A stretch of 64,000 nt of DNA from Lunularia cruciata (GCA_948567375.1 OX419758.1:29269001-29333000), one strand, 5' to 3'; positions 34,084-44,557 are shown, counted from the first letter of the stretch. A program made the numbers and translations. Notes: generated by a model from the sequence alone, not told the origin.

Positions 34084-35161
34084 TCAATGGAGAATTGAGA
34101 AAGGCCCAAAAAAATGAGGTCTTAGCTTACGAGGTCCCACTAATGTGAGGTTGGTTGTCGATAGCCACATCTGATCCCCAACATTGAACTCCATGTGCCT
34201 AAGATATGCATCAACATATTGCTTCTGGAAATTTTGTGCAATCTGTAATTTGTGCTTAGCGCTCACCACCCCTTGTTGGATTCTAGAAATAAATGTGTTG
34301 ACTGCATTGACCTTGGTAGTCACCAGATGGATCTTCATCAAGCTGGAAGGTGTGAAGGGATGCTCACCATACATGAGGAAGAATGGAGTGACATGGGTGG
34401 ATGCATTCACTAAATTGTTGTAAGCAAATTCCACCAATGGGAGTAGGGTGTCCCACCTCTCTTGCTCTTCTAAGGTGAAGCCGTGTAACATGTCTTCAAC
34501 AGTGCGATTAGCCCACTCTGTTTGTCCATTTTTTGTGGGTGGTAAGCTTTGGACACGACCAACTTGGTTTTGAAGAAACCAAAGAGGGTGCACAAAAAAA
34601 ACTAGTGAATTGAGTACCCCTATCGGTGATGAGTACTCAAGACAATCTATGGTGAGAGAAGATTGCATCTAAGTATAATCGAGCAAGTTGTGGAGCGGCA
34701 CCTCCTTGGTCGTAGGGCGTACATGAATCATTTTGCTGAGCCGGTCCACGAAGACCACGATGGAGTCAAATTCTGATATGGTCTTGGGTAATTCATAGAT
34801 GAGATCCATACACACCTATTCCCAATGTTGTGTAGGAGTGGGGAGAGGTTGCAAGAGCCCTGCAAGAGCTTTATTAGAAGCTTTGTTCCTGTTGACAAAG
34901 TAAGCAACTACGCATGTAGTCCATCATATTGTTGCTCATCTTGGGCCAATAGTAATGGCGCTGGACTGCATCCAAGGTCTTGTCCACTCCAACATGACAT
35001 GCAATGGCCAAATCATGACATTCTGCTAGAATGGTGGTGCGCAATTCTAGGACATTTGGAATCCATAATCTGCCATCACGAAAGGTGAGCCCTTGGGTGC
35101 TGGTGACGCCTTTGGATGATTGCACTTCTACAATCCGTGGATCAATTTTTGTAGCCGCCAA
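34084..35161 (-). pseudogene. TE-B integrase
   Basis: Zinc finger: ILAECHDLAIACHVGVDKTL ... CLLCQQEQ (35161-34874; His, His and CxxC visible). Core: region VCMDLIYELPKT (first Asp, about 34810), then a segment beginning at 34668 with GQTEWANRTVEDML (catalytic Glu), FAYNNLVNASTHVTPFFLMYGEHP, and C-terminal HMEFNVGDQMWLST, KLRPHFFGPF. The second catalytic Asp region is damaged. Several stops. Confidence 0.88.
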
Positions 35162-35439
35162 AATCTCTAGCTAGAATTTAGGGTTAATTTGAACCTCTAC
35201 CACCAAGTTTTTTGCCATGGCATGCGGGTGAATGCATCTGCAAGTTGCTTCTTACCTTCAACGTAGGTGATTGTCATGTTGAAGTGTTGTTGCCACTCTG
35301 CCCATCAAATCTGGCAACAAGATAGATCCTTCTGCATCTCGAGGTAGAATAGAAGTTTGTGGTCTGTCTCTACCACAAATGCCTTCTCATCCAGATAGTG
35401 CTTCCAATGCTTGGTTGCCAGGACAAAGGCCAGCTCTTC

Positions 35440-36385
35440 TCATTCTATGGTGTGGTAGTTGTGCTCTATTGGTAACAACTTTTGAGAGAAATATGCAATG
35501 GGATGCCATCCATCATGCCACTCTTGTTGTCGGACTGCTCCGATTGCTACGCTTGATGCATCTATAGCCAACTTGATTGGATGTTTTGGGTCATACCACT
35601 TCAAGATTGGTGCATGTAGCAAGGCGGCTTTCAATTCTTGAAAGGCCAACTCTTGTGCGGTTCTCGATGTCCACTTCTTCCCCTTGCCAAGTAGTGCTAT
35701 TAAAGGTTGTGCAACCTTGGAGAAGTCCTTGACAAATTGACAATAGAATCCAGTCAAACCCAAGAAGCTCTTGAGTTGAGTCTGATCCTCTGGTGCACTC
35801 CATTTTTGAATGACCTCTATTTTATCTATCAATACTTGAATACACTCTGCACTTACTTTATGCCCCAAGTAGTCTACTTCAGACTTGCCAAACTCACTTT
35901 GAGATTTTGGCATATAATCGATTCTATCTTAGAATCTAGAGGACTTCTTGTAGATGCTGTTTGTGTTCTGTCATCATGCTATTGTATACTAAGATGTCAT
36001 CTAGGAAGACAATGATAGAATTATCCAAATATGGATGAAATATGTCATTCATTAGACTCATGAAAGTGGCAAGTGCATTGGTGAGACCAAAAGGCATCAC
36101 GAGATACTCGAAGTGGCCATACTTGGTTTGAAAGGCAGTCTTGTACACATCCTCCTCTGCAATTTGGATTTGATTGTAACCGCTCTGCAAATCTAGTTTG
36201 GTGAAGTGTCTTGCTCCATTGAGTTGATCAAATAGATCATCCATCCGAGGTAATGGGTATTTGTTCTTGATTGTTTGCTGATTGAGACCCCGATAGTCAA
36301 TGCACATGCGCATTGTACCATCTTTCTTCTTCACAAACAAGACCGGAGCCTCATATGGTGATACATTGGGTTGGATGAACCCTAT
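35440..36385 (-). pseudogene. TE-B reverse transcriptase and RNase H
   Basis: RT at 36340-35936: [59 protein letters not shown] and the catalytic box VFLDDILVY (Asp-Asp intact). Thumb and RNase H at 35913-35440: VDYLGHKVS, LKSFLGLTGFYCQF, LAIDASSVAIGAV (first RNase H Asp) and YFSQKLLPIEHNYHTIE. A stop at about 35920-35936 separates the two. Sequence is close to typical plant chromovirus RT. Confidence 0.92.
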
Positions 36386-37090
36386 CTACAGCATATCCTT
36401 AATTTGATTCTTGCACTCCTCTAACTCATGAGATGATAGGCGATATGGGGCCTTACCGGGAGGTGTCTTCCCTGGGAATGTCTCAATTTTATGATCTACT
36501 CTCCTTTTTGGTGGTAATCTTGAGGGTAGATCATCAAGAAAGACATCTTGAAACTCATTTACAACATCCTTCAATTTTTCAAGAATTTGTCCCTTGATTT
36601 GTGCACTCTGGACTTCTCTTATTAGACCCATGAAACACCTATCAGTCTTACAGATAGCTGTTGTCCCTATGACATAGAGAGGCAATTCTTGCCTATGTGA
36701 TTTTTCTTTAACCCCAATGATCGACCATTGGTGGGTTCTCACTACTTTCTTCCTCCAATCTACCATAGGGTTGTAATGCTCTATCCATGGCATACCTAAG
36801 ATTGCATCATAACAAGCTAATTGTATCACTCGCTACTCAATTGCTTCTTGATATTTTCCTACAGAGAGTGTTACCCGCTGGGTAATGATTCAATCCTCTT
36901 TGTTTGTCCGTTAGGTAACTCTCCTTCTTCACTCTCATCTCTCTCTAGATCCAATCCCAATCTTATTGCAATAGAGCAAGATAGGAAATTTTCTATGGCT
37001 CCCGTATCTATTAACACTCTCACTTGATTGCCTTCTAGGACCCCATTTGCTACAATCAATTGCAAGGTTGTCTTTTGGTACCTTTGTGCG
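36386..37090 (-). pseudogene. TE-B protease and RT N-terminal linker
   Basis: Aspartic protease: VRVLIDTGAIENFLSC (37020, catalytic DTG intact) and CYDAILGMPWIEHYNPMVDW (36820). It is followed by the spacer to RT (LKDVVNEFQDVFLDDLPSRLPPKR at about 36560). A stop near 36835 and another near 36385 interrupt the frame. Confidence 0.88.
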
Positions 37091-37222
37091 CTTGTCTTCT
37101 TCCTTCCATTGCTTTTTTGCTTCCTTATTTAGCCAATAAGGCCGCGAGGTACATTTACTAGTGATCTTTGTTTTCCAAAGTGATTTCTACCTCCTCCTCT
37201 TCACTATGTCTCTCCATGTTGT

Positions 37223-37444
37223 TCAAAGATTGCATGTATGAAGGTCAAGAGCCTCTGGGAAGTTGAGCACAACAGTTGGTAGATAATGCCCAATACAATT
37301 ACAATTGTAACAACGGCGTTGTTCTCCTCGAGTTCCTTCTCCTCGTGGGGCTCCATCTCTCAGTTCTTCTACTTGTCCCCATTCTCCTTGAAGCGGTTGT
37401 GCTCCTCGGTCTCGAAACAGAAGGTTGCCTAGTTCCATCGGTAC
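37223..37444 (-). pseudogene. TE-B gag, second half (nucleocapsid side)
   Basis: Minus-strand frame with VPMELGNLLF, an Arg/Gly/Glu-rich stretch, and a degenerate zinc knuckle CYNCNCIGHYLP: first two Cys and His in place, last Cys not visible. It begins exactly at the A1 insertion point. The preceding codons lie at 45246 and beyond. Confidence 0.85.
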
Positions 37445-38123
37445 TGTAACACCCATTTGTGCATGTGTGTGGTATTGTGATATTTAGCTTGGTATTACAA
37501 GTACTTAAGAGATATTATTTATATAGAGATAAAGGATGGTTCTATATTAGTCATGGTTAGCTAAAGTTAGTCATAGCTAAGATAGATGGGACCTTACTTT
37601 AGAGGAAGTAGAAAAGATGAGCACCACTATTTTGGATTTTAGTGTGTTGACTTGGTATTATTCCTAGGTGTTTGGCTTTGGGGAAAGAGTTGAGAACTCT
37701 TGGGCCCGCAAGCCTTTTTGTTTTGGATTCTTCTTTAGTCCAAGGATAGCCCATGTGAAGGAATCCTTGCTTTAGTGGTTGGGTCAAGATAAGGGGAATA
37801 TGCCCATGTGAATGGATATTCCTTTCTACTTTTTGACTTTACTTGACTTTTAGTCTAGTAACTTGAGTTACTACGGTAATTAGTAACTTTGGTACGTAAC
37901 TATTTCACAAGTATATAAACAAGGAGTGAGGAGGTACTCATCATCCTTTCATTTGCAACTATCTCTCTCTCATTGAGTTCTCTAGTGAGCAATGTCTTGA
38001 GTCTTGGAGTGTTAGCCTTGGAGGAGTATGATGGAGTTGGGGTTCCTTGCCTTCTTAGTCCATGGTGCGCTACCATAATAGCCATCAGAGGTTCATCCTG
38101 AGTGAGAGACAGGCCGGCTCACA
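37445..38123 (+). repeat. A1 5' LTR
   Basis: 679 bp. U3 holds four W-box-like TTGAC cores (37647, complement at 37792, 37833, 37843), four (A/C)GTAACT words at 37857-37901, and a TATA box TATATAAA at 37912-37919. Transcription probably starts about 30 bp later, leaving about 180 bp of R-U5. Confidence 0.96.
37833..37919 (+). promoter_or_regulatory. A1 U3 core promoter: TTGAC pair, GTAACT cluster, TATA box
   Basis: Two TTGACT boxes 10 bp apart, then the inverted repeat AGTAACTTGAGTTACT (37857-37872), AGTAACT (37882-37888), CGTAACT (37895-37901) and TATATAAA (37912-37919). TTGAC is the core of WRKY factor sites. The identity of a factor for the GTAACT repeats is unknown to me. The same block is present in the 3' LTR and in A4. 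Confidence 0.45.
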
Positions 38124-38127
38124 TTTT

Positions 38128-38145
38128 TGGTTCCGTTGCCGGGAC
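38128..38145 (+). other. A1 primer binding site
   Basis: TGGTTCCGTTGCCGGGAC starts five bases after the LTR. It matches about 14 of 18 positions of the complement of plant tRNA-Asp 3' end as I remember it (TGGCGCCGTTGCCGGGGA), the primer usual in Athila-type elements. Confidence 0.6.
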
Positions 38146-38164
38146 CTCTCTAGAAGGCAAGATA

Positions 38165-38335
38165 ATGTTCCGCGTCCAATTCTACATTAGGCAGAAGGAG
38201 GCTATGAGAGCTCACTTGGAGAGAACATTAGGAGAGGAGAGGGTTGAACTTATGTTAGAGAACCAAGATCCATTTGTATACCCTGTAGTTCATTATGATG
38301 TCTTTGAGGTGATTTTGTACATCTTGTACACATGA
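38165..38335 (+). CDS. A1 leader ORF (small, conserved in the family)
   Basis: A 56-residue frame from ATG 38165, containing MRAHLERTLGEERVELML and VHYDVFEVILYILYT, ending at TGA 38336. Its counterparts occur in A2 and A3. In A3 the stop is an Arg codon and the frame continues 17 residues. It may be a remnant of a longer ORF or simply conserved leader RNA. No family recognised. Confidence 0.35.
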   Translation: MFRVQFYIRQKEAMRAHLERTLGEERVELMLENQDPFVYPVVHYDVFEVILYILYT

Positions 38336-38983
38336 GAGGAATTGGAGAGATTGTGTGAGGTGGATTGCAGATTTTGGGGATTAAGGTGATTTTGGGCAAA
38401 ATCTCAAGTTTGAGATCTGGACTTGAGATTTCTACACATGATAGCTTGGGTTATCTTTCAGTTAGCACACTTGAAATTATTGAGAGAGCTTCTATGCGCA
38501 CTGGGCTAGAATTTTTGAAAGTTGATAGGGTAAAGTGCTCCCGCAACTGCATGCTCTCTGGAAAATTGTACAGAGTCTGCCATTTCTTCAATTTTTAGTG
38601 AATTGTCCTGAAAATTTCCAAGAAAATTCAGTGCATTGTATCCTACCTGGTGCCACAAAAATTAGAGATAGATCATTTTTGCGCAGTGCGTTATGAGTTT
38701 CTGAAGTGAGGGGGGTGGTTTTCAGACCAAATCTGAAATATGGGTGCTGAATAGAAAGGTGTCTAGGCCAAATGGCTCAATGAAAAGATCTAAAATTTTG
38801 CAGGGAGGGACGCCCTAGAGTTGTGATCAGGTGTGGAAAATTTCAGAGGACTGTGACATATTCGTTGGGAGATTTGAGTGACATTGTGAGGAAGGGTCAA
38901 TTCTGCAGAGTGGAGATCTCATGCATGAGAAGTTTGAGATCAACAAAAAGCATGTTTGAGTGTTTAGATTCATCTTTGGGAAC

Positions 38984-39457
38984 ATGGAGGGTCATCAAGA
39001 GTGGAAATTGAGATTATGCAAGGTTCCCCAAGGGTTTGAGGTGATTGTAGGGGTGGATTTGAGGAAAAGAGAGTTTACAATAGAATTTGAAGAGAGTGTT
39101 GAGAGGATCCAAAAACCTACACCACTTGGAGGAAAGAGTGAGTCTAAGTGCTTTCTATGTGGAGAGAAGGGACATAAGGCAAGTTCATGTCCATTAACCT
39201 TTGAGAGCAAGAGATTGAGGGAAAGGAGAGGCTTACTTGACTTGGGTTTGCATGTTGGACCTTCTTCACCAAGATTGGGAGGGAGAAGATCTAAGACCAA
39301 GGAGTTGTGTGAGGTTTGTGGAGTTGAAGGACTTCCAAAAGGACATGAGTGTAGTGGAGTAAAAGCACTTTTGGAAACTTTGGTGAAGGATCTTGGAGAG
39401 AGTCTTAGTACAGCTACAGAAATACTACCACCTTCATCAGCTAGTTCTCAAGATTAG
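38984..39457 (+). CDS. A1 upstream zinc-knuckle ORF
   Basis: A 157-residue ORF between leader and gag-pol, separated from gag-pol by 234 bp and in a different frame. It holds a perfect CCHC knuckle CFLCGEKGHKASSC (residues 56-69) and a second Cys/His cluster CEVCGVEGLPKGHEC (109-123; C, C, H, C). A basic stretch SKRLRERR lies between them. The N-terminal third (RLCKVPQGFEVIVGVDLRKREF) faintly recalls the strand preceding the knuckle in plant DUF4283/LINE ORF1-like proteins. Gag proper has its own knuckle, so this is an additional nucleic-acid-binding protein. Ogre-type elements also have an extra ORF before gag (known for that group), but I cannot say the two are homologous. Confidence 0.65.
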   Translation: MEGHQEWKLRLCKVPQGFEVIVGVDLRKREFTIEFEESVERIQKPTPLGGKSESKCFLCGEKGHKASSCPLTFESKRLRERRGLLDLGLHVGPSSPRLGGRRSKTKELCEVCGVEGLPKGHECSGVKALLETLVKDLGESLSTATEILPPSSASSQD

Positions 39458-39691
39458 TGATGGAGATAATCTTTCAACTTATGGATAAACTATCCATGAG
39501 AGTTAGATTAATATGCACTCTAGGATTTGATGTTGCTATAGAAATCTTGGAGCAACCTGAACCTTTTGTGTTCCCTAGAGTGGATTATTCTCAGATGGTG
39601 TTAGTCATGTATATACTCTATTAGTAATAGAGTGAGAGAAAAGAAAAGAGAAAAAAAAATTAAGAGAAAAGAAAGATAGTGAGGGGTTAAG

Positions 39692-42600
39692 ATGGGGAAA
39701 CTTCCGGTTTTCTTTGGCAAGGATGGAGAAGATGTGGAGGCCTTTGTGAGAGACTTCAAGAGAGCTTGCATAGGAAACAATGAGAGGAGGAAGAATGAGT
39801 GGGCCTCATTATTACCAGATTTCTTTGAGGATGCAGCACTTACATGGTATGAGTCAGAATACCAAAAGAGAGAGAGGAGAGAGGGGGAAGAGGAGTCTTG
39901 GGAGACTTTGACTTCAGCACTCATTGAGAACTTTCTTCCTGATGAGAGTTATGAGAGATTGATGAGTGAGGTTACATTTCTCAAGCAAGGAGATGGAGAG
40001 AAAGTGAGGGTCTATGTGGAAAGAGTGGAAAAGTTGGAGTCCAGATTTCGCATAGTGTTGAGGAAGGGTGGGGATGATGTGGAGACTACAATGATTGGCA
40101 TAGGGGCCATGCTCACCAAGAATTTTGTGGGAGGATTGAGACCACAAATTAGAAGCAAGGTGAGATATGAGAAACCTTCTTCCAAGGTTGAAGCTATCAA
40201 GATCGCAATTCGTATGGAGGAGAGTTTGGAAGGGGATGAGAGTGATTTGGTGGTGAAGGAGGTTGTGCATCCTCCTCAAGGCTACAAGTATGGTGGAACT
40301 TCTGATACTTTGGTGACAAGGGTTGCACCACAAGTAGTAGTTGCTCCACTTCTTGCACCTCCACCAAAAGATCCACTCCAAACCATCACAGAACAACTTG
40401 CGGATCTCAAGATCAATGTGGTGCAACTATGGGAGAAGAGAGAGGTGGATCAGAATGTAGGGAGAGGACCTAGGAGTTATGGAAACTATCCATATAGAGG
40501 AGGCCAACCAGCCAACAATTTCAATGATAGAAATTGTTTTGGTTGTGGAGGAAGAGGCCATATCCAAAGGAATTGCCCAAATTCCACTTACCATGGAGGA
40601 AGGGGTTATGAGGGAGCCAATAGAGGGAAAGAGGGAGGTAGTGAAACCCAAGTGGCTCCTAATCCCAACAAAGGTAAGGGGATAGCATCCATAGATGTGG
40701 TTGAGAGCAAGTATGAGAAGGGAGAGTGCTCAAACTCCAAGGGTCTTAATTTGGAGCTTTTGGCACAAGAGAAGAAGAGAGCTCGTTTTGCAGAGGATGT
40801 TCACTCTTCTCAAGGATTTACTTCAAGCAAGGATACTCCTATGTCTACTAGGAGCACTCGCACCTCAACACCATCAACAACAAAGACTCCAAGGAAGAAG
40901 TTGGGGATGGAGGACTTCTTGATCTCAAAGCAACAATGGAACTACAATGTGTTGGAGGATGTTGGTAGTCACAAGGCTAACATCACAGTGGGCCAATTAA
41001 TTGCTTTGAACCCTACCTTGAGAAAGGAGCTTAGAGGTGGTTTGAGTTCTACAAGGAGCAAAAAGAAGAAGAAGGCAAAAGTTCCAGTATCAATGGGGGT
41101 GGTGGATGCCAAGCCAGCACCATGGGAGGCTTGTGAATATGCCTCCAAGATTGATGTGAGAGTGAATGGTCACAACATCAAGGATGCATTGGTTGATGGA
41201 GGATCAGCAGTGAATGCCATGTCAGAAAGGTTGATGAAGAAGTTGGGTATGATACCCTCAAGACCTTCAACATTTGTGGTGAGCATGGCAAACAAGCAAC
41301 AAGTTCGACCAGTAGGGGTGATGGATAAGGTGGTAGTTTCAATTATGGGAGTTCAAAATCTCATGACTTTCCAAGTCTTGAAGGATTCAAGCTATGACTT
41401 ACTTCTTGGGAGGCCATGGTTGAGAGCAGCACGCACAACTGATCGATGGCACAAAGGGTACTTGAGGATTGGGCCATCAAACCATAGAGTCACTGTTCCT
41501 GTGACTAACACCACCAACACTTCACATTCAGATACCCCATCTTCTAATTATTGGGAATCAGATTCTGAAGAAGGAGCTTCAGGTGTGGACACAAGCATGG
41601 AAGAGGAGACTTCCACGGAGGAAGATGAATCTGAATCTGATTCAGATGTGTATCCCTTGTGTGCTATGGATTTTGCACCTAAGCCAGAGGTTTTGAAGGA
41701 CCCAGATAAATCACCATTGACACTTGAGGAGGTAGAGAGAAGGTTATCTACCCTCAAGTATGGCCCAAATGTTACCAAGGAGGAGAAGGTGAGATTTGAG
41801 GAGATTTTCCGCAAGTTCATCCATGTGTTTGCTTTTAGTTACAAGGATTTGAAGGAAGTCACCTTGGAGGAGCACAAGATAGAGGTGGAGTCACATGCAA
41901 GACCAATCCGCCAAAAGCAACGTCGCATTAGCCCACCAATATCTTTGGTTGTGAAGGAGGAGATTGATAAGCTCAAGGAGGCTGGATTTATCTTTGAGGT
42001 GGAGAATTCAGAATGGGTGTCTCCAATTGTCATTGTGAAGAAAAAGAATGGCAAGCTTCGGGTATGTGTGGATTACAAGAAGCTCAATGCTGTTACCAAG
42101 AAGGACTACTACCCATTGCCATTCATTGATGAGATCTTGGAGGAGGTTGCAGGTCATGAGAGGTACAGTTTTGGAGATGGTTATAGTGGATATAACCAAA
42201 TCAAGATTGCACCAGAGCATCAACAACTCACCACATTCACCACACCTTGGGGAACTTACGCTTTCAAGGTCATGCCTTTTGGGCTTTGCAATGCTCCAGC
42301 CACATTCCAACGGTTCATGAACAAGGTATTTGAACCTTTCATTGGGAAATTTGTGAGAGATTTCATTGATGACTTTTGTGTCTATGGGAGCAAGGAGGAG
42401 CACTTTGAGCACCTAATCAAAGTCTTGCAACGCTTGGATGAGGCAAATGCATCACTCAACCCAGAGAAGTGCATTTTTGGATGTGAAGAAGGTCTACTTT
42501 TGGGGCACATCATCTCCAAGGATGGAATAGCAGTTGATCCTGAGAAGGTGAGGAAAATCTCAGACCTTCCATTCCCTTCAAGCTTGACAAAGTTACGCCA

Positions 42601-44518
42601 ATTCTTGGGAATGGTTGGGTACTATAGGAGGTTCATCTTCTCATTTTCCAACAAGGCTTATGCATTGACCATCTACATGAAGAAGGGTGTAGATTACATG
42701 GTGATTTTGGAAGACAAGGAGGCTCTCAAAGCTTTTGAGGAGCTCAAGCAATCCCTTGTTATAGCTCCAATTCTTGCTAAACCTGATTGGAGTAAGCCTT
42801 TCATCCTCTACACTGATGCTTCTAATGTAGCTATAGGATGCACTCTTAGTCAATTAGACCAAGATGGGCATGATCATCCAATAGCTTATGCTAGTAGGCA
42901 GATGGTTTCAGCAGAGAAGAACTACTCTGTCACAGAGAGAGAAGGGTTGGCAGTGATCTTTGGTCTCAAGAAGTTTAGACACTACTTGATTGGAGGGAAA
43001 GCCACAATTGTCACGGATCACAAGGCTTTGAAGTACATCTTCAACAAGCCTAATGTTGAAGGGAGACTAGCAAGGTGGATGATTCTCTTGTCTGAGTATG
43101 ACTACACAATTGAGGATAGGCCAGGAAAGAAACATGCAAATGCTGATTTGTTATCTAGAGCCTATGATCATGATGGAGATGAGCCAGTAGATGATTCCTT
43201 CCCGGATGAGGAGCTCATGACAATCTCAGTCACTCAAGAGGTTCCAATGAAGTACAAGGAGATTGTGGATTTTGTGACAAGAGGTAACTATGCAGAAGGG
43301 ATGCATGCTAGGGAGAGGAAGGCCCTTGCAGCAAGATCTAGACCTTACACAATGGTGGATGATATTCTTTTTCACCAAGGAGCAGATGGTCTACTTCGAA
43401 GAGCAGTGGGTAAGGAAGAGTCTATCCTACTCATAAAGGAGTTTCATCAAGGTTTAGTATGTGGAGGACACTTTGCAGGAAAGGTGACTGCTTTCAAGAT
43501 TCTAGATGCAGGTTACCATTGGAGAGGGATTTTTAAGGATTGTCTTGATTATTGCAAAACTTGTCATGTTTGTCAAGCTTTTGCTAGAAAGTCTACATCC
43601 ACTCCACCACTTAGATCAATTCCATTGCTAGGACCCTTTGAGAAGTGGGGAATTGATTTTGTAGGACCTCTCAATAGAACCCCAAGGAACAATCGGTACA
43701 TTGTGGTAGTTACTGATTACCTTACCAAGTGGGTTGAGGCTAGACCATTGAGGGACAAGAATGAAGATGAAGTGGGTAGATTTCTTTATGAACGCATTAT
43801 CACTAGGTTTGGATGCCCTTTGGAGTTGGTTTCTGATAGAGGAGGAGAGTTTACAGGAAGCATTACTACAGCCATGCTACGACATTTCTCTATCACACAT
43901 AGAGTAACTACATCCTATAAGCCAAATTCCAATGGCTTGGCAGAGAGAACCAATCAGACCTTGTGCATGATGTTGGCCAAAGATGCAGAAATGGAGGGGG
44001 CTAAACATCATTGGGACAAGAGGATTCATGCAGTTTTGTGGGAGTATAGGACAACCATGAAGACTTCCACTGGATATTCTCCATTCCAATTGGTGTATGG
44101 TATTGAGTCTACCTTACCTATTCACTTTGATCTTCCTACCTTCCAAAGCATTCATAGGAGATTGAAGAAAGCACAAGGAAGTGATGCAGGGAAGTCAAGG
44201 AAGGATCAACTCATGGAGTTGGAAGAGGCAAGAGCCGTTGCTATGGTTCAAGTGGAGCAAGCCCAAAGGAAACAAAAGGAGAGCTATGACAAGAGGCAAG
44301 GCAAGAAGAAGGTGGAGCCTTTCAAAGAAGGTGATTGGGTAATGTTGTTTGATTCCATTCGATTCAAGAGAGTGCAAAAGAAGTTTTTGCCTAAGTACTT
44401 TGGACCTTTCATAGTAGAGAAGGTGTGGGGCAATTACACCTATGATCTCAAGGAGTTGGGAGGAAGACACTTTGATAGGATTAACCATGATAAGTTGAAG
44501 ATGTACCATAGAAGGTAG
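39692..44518 (+). CDS. A1 Gag-Pol polyprotein (Gag-PR-RT-RH-IN)
   Basis: A single 1608-residue frame. Gag with capsid-like region and LPDFFEDAALTWYESEY, nucleocapsid knuckle CFGCGGRGHIQRNC (about 282-295). Protease with ALVDGGSAVNAMS (catalytic Asp about 502) and YDLLLGRPWL. RT about 745-960: LRVCVDYKKLNAVTKK, VMPFGLCNAPATFQ, catalytic FIDDFCVYG (Asp 893-894). RNase H: LYTDASNVAIG (Asp 1042) to HANADLLSRA. Integrase: HHCC zinc finger (His 1252 and 1260, CHVC 1291-1294), catalytic Asp 1322, Asp 1382 and Glu 1418 (35 residues between the last two), then a basic C-terminus with no chromodomain. Gag and Pol are in one frame without a visible frameshift or stop between them. Start ATG follows a purine-rich leader. 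All key residues are present, so it is likely functional or very recently so. Confidence 0.97.
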   Translation: MGKLPVFFGKDGEDVEAFVRDFKRACIGNNERRKNEWASLLPDFFEDAALTWYESEYQKRERREGEEESWETLTSALIENFLPDESYERLMSEVTFLKQGDGEKVRVYVERVEKLESRFRIVLRKGGDDVETTMIGIGAMLTKNFVGGLRPQIRSKVRYEKPSSKVEAIKIAIRMEESLEGDESDLVVKEVVHPPQGYKYGGTSDTLVTRVAPQVVVAPLLAPPPKDPLQTITEQLADLKINVVQLWEKREVDQNVGRGPRSYGNYPYRGGQPANNFNDRNCFGCGGRGHIQRNCPNSTYHGGRGYEGANRGKEGGSETQVAPNPNKGKGIASIDVVESKYEKGECSNSKGLNLELLAQEKKRARFAEDVHSSQGFTSSKDTPMSTRSTRTSTPSTTKTPRKKLGMEDFLISKQQWNYNVLEDVGSHKANITVGQLIALNPTLRKELRGGLSSTRSKKKKKAKVPVSMGVVDAKPAPWEACEYASKIDVRVNGHNIKDALVDGGSAVNAMSERLMKKLGMIPSRPSTFVVSMANKQQVRPVGVMDKVVVSIMGVQNLMTFQVLKDSSYDLLLGRPWLRAARTTDRWHKGYLRIGPSNHRVTVPVTNTTNTSHSDTPSSNYWESDSEEGASGVDTSMEEETSTEEDESESDSDVYPLCAMDFAPKPEVLKDPDKSPLTLEEVERRLSTLKYGPNVTKEEKVRFEEIFRKFIHVFAFSYKDLKEVTLEEHKIEVESHARPIRQKQRRISPPISLVVKEEIDKLKEAGFIFEVENSEWVSPIVIVKKKNGKLRVCVDYKKLNAVTKKDYYPLPFIDEILEEVAGHERYSFGDGYSGYNQIKIAPEHQQLTTFTTPWGTYAFKVMPFGLCNAPATFQRFMNKVFEPFIGKFVRDFIDDFCVYGSKEEHFEHLIKVLQRLDEANASLNPEKCIFGCEEGLLLGHIISKDGIAVDPEKVRKISDLPFPSSLTKLRQFLGMVGYYRRFIFSFSNKAYALTIYMKKGVDYMVILEDKEALKAFEELKQSLVIAPILAKPDWSKPFILYTDASNVAIGCTLSQLDQDGHDHPIAYASRQMVSAEKNYSVTEREGLAVIFGLKKFRHYLIGGKATIVTDHKALKYIFNKPNVEGRLARWMILLSEYDYTIEDRPGKKHANADLLSRAYDHDGDEPVDDSFPDEELMTISVTQEVPMKYKEIVDFVTRGNYAEGMHARERKALAARSRPYTMVDDILFHQGADGLLRRAVGKEESILLIKEFHQGLVCGGHFAGKVTAFKILDAGYHWRGIFKDCLDYCKTCHVCQAFARKSTSTPPLRSIPLLGPFEKWGIDFVGPLNRTPRNNRYIVVVTDYLTKWVEARPLRDKNEDEVGRFLYERIITRFGCPLELVSDRGGEFTGSITTAMLRHFSITHRVTTSYKPNSNGLAERTNQTLCMMLAKDAEMEGAKHHWDKRIHAVLWEYRTTMKTSTGYSPFQLVYGIESTLPIHFDLPTFQSIHRRLKKAQGSDAGKSRKDQLMELEEARAVAMVQVEQAQRKQKESYDKRQGKKKVEPFKEGDWVMLFDSIRFKRVQKKFLPKYFGPFIVEKVWGNYTYDLKELGGRHFDRINHDKLKMYHRR

Positions 44519-44557
44519 AGAGACCTTCACTTTGAGGACAAAGTGAAAACTTAGTCC

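Noticed and set aside
38124-38145. tRNA gene fragment after the A1 LTR
   Set aside because: Only the 3'-end complement is present; it is a primer binding site, not a tRNA gene.
38102-38335. Leader frame starting at 38102 within the LTR
   Set aside because: That start is GTG, not ATG; the first ATG is at 38165. Likewise the zinc-knuckle frame starts at ATG 38984, not at the GTG at 38960.
43180-43430. Second (archaeal-type) RNase H between RNase H and integrase, as in Ogre/Tat
   Set aside because: The interval between LLSRA and the integrase zinc finger is too short and shows no RNase H motifs.
39692-44518. Endogenous pararetrovirus (caulimovirid) as the source of the long polyprotein
   Set aside because: It has a full integrase with HHCC and DDE residues, paired LTRs, a primer site and target duplications, and no movement protein; this is a Ty3/Gypsy retrotransposon.
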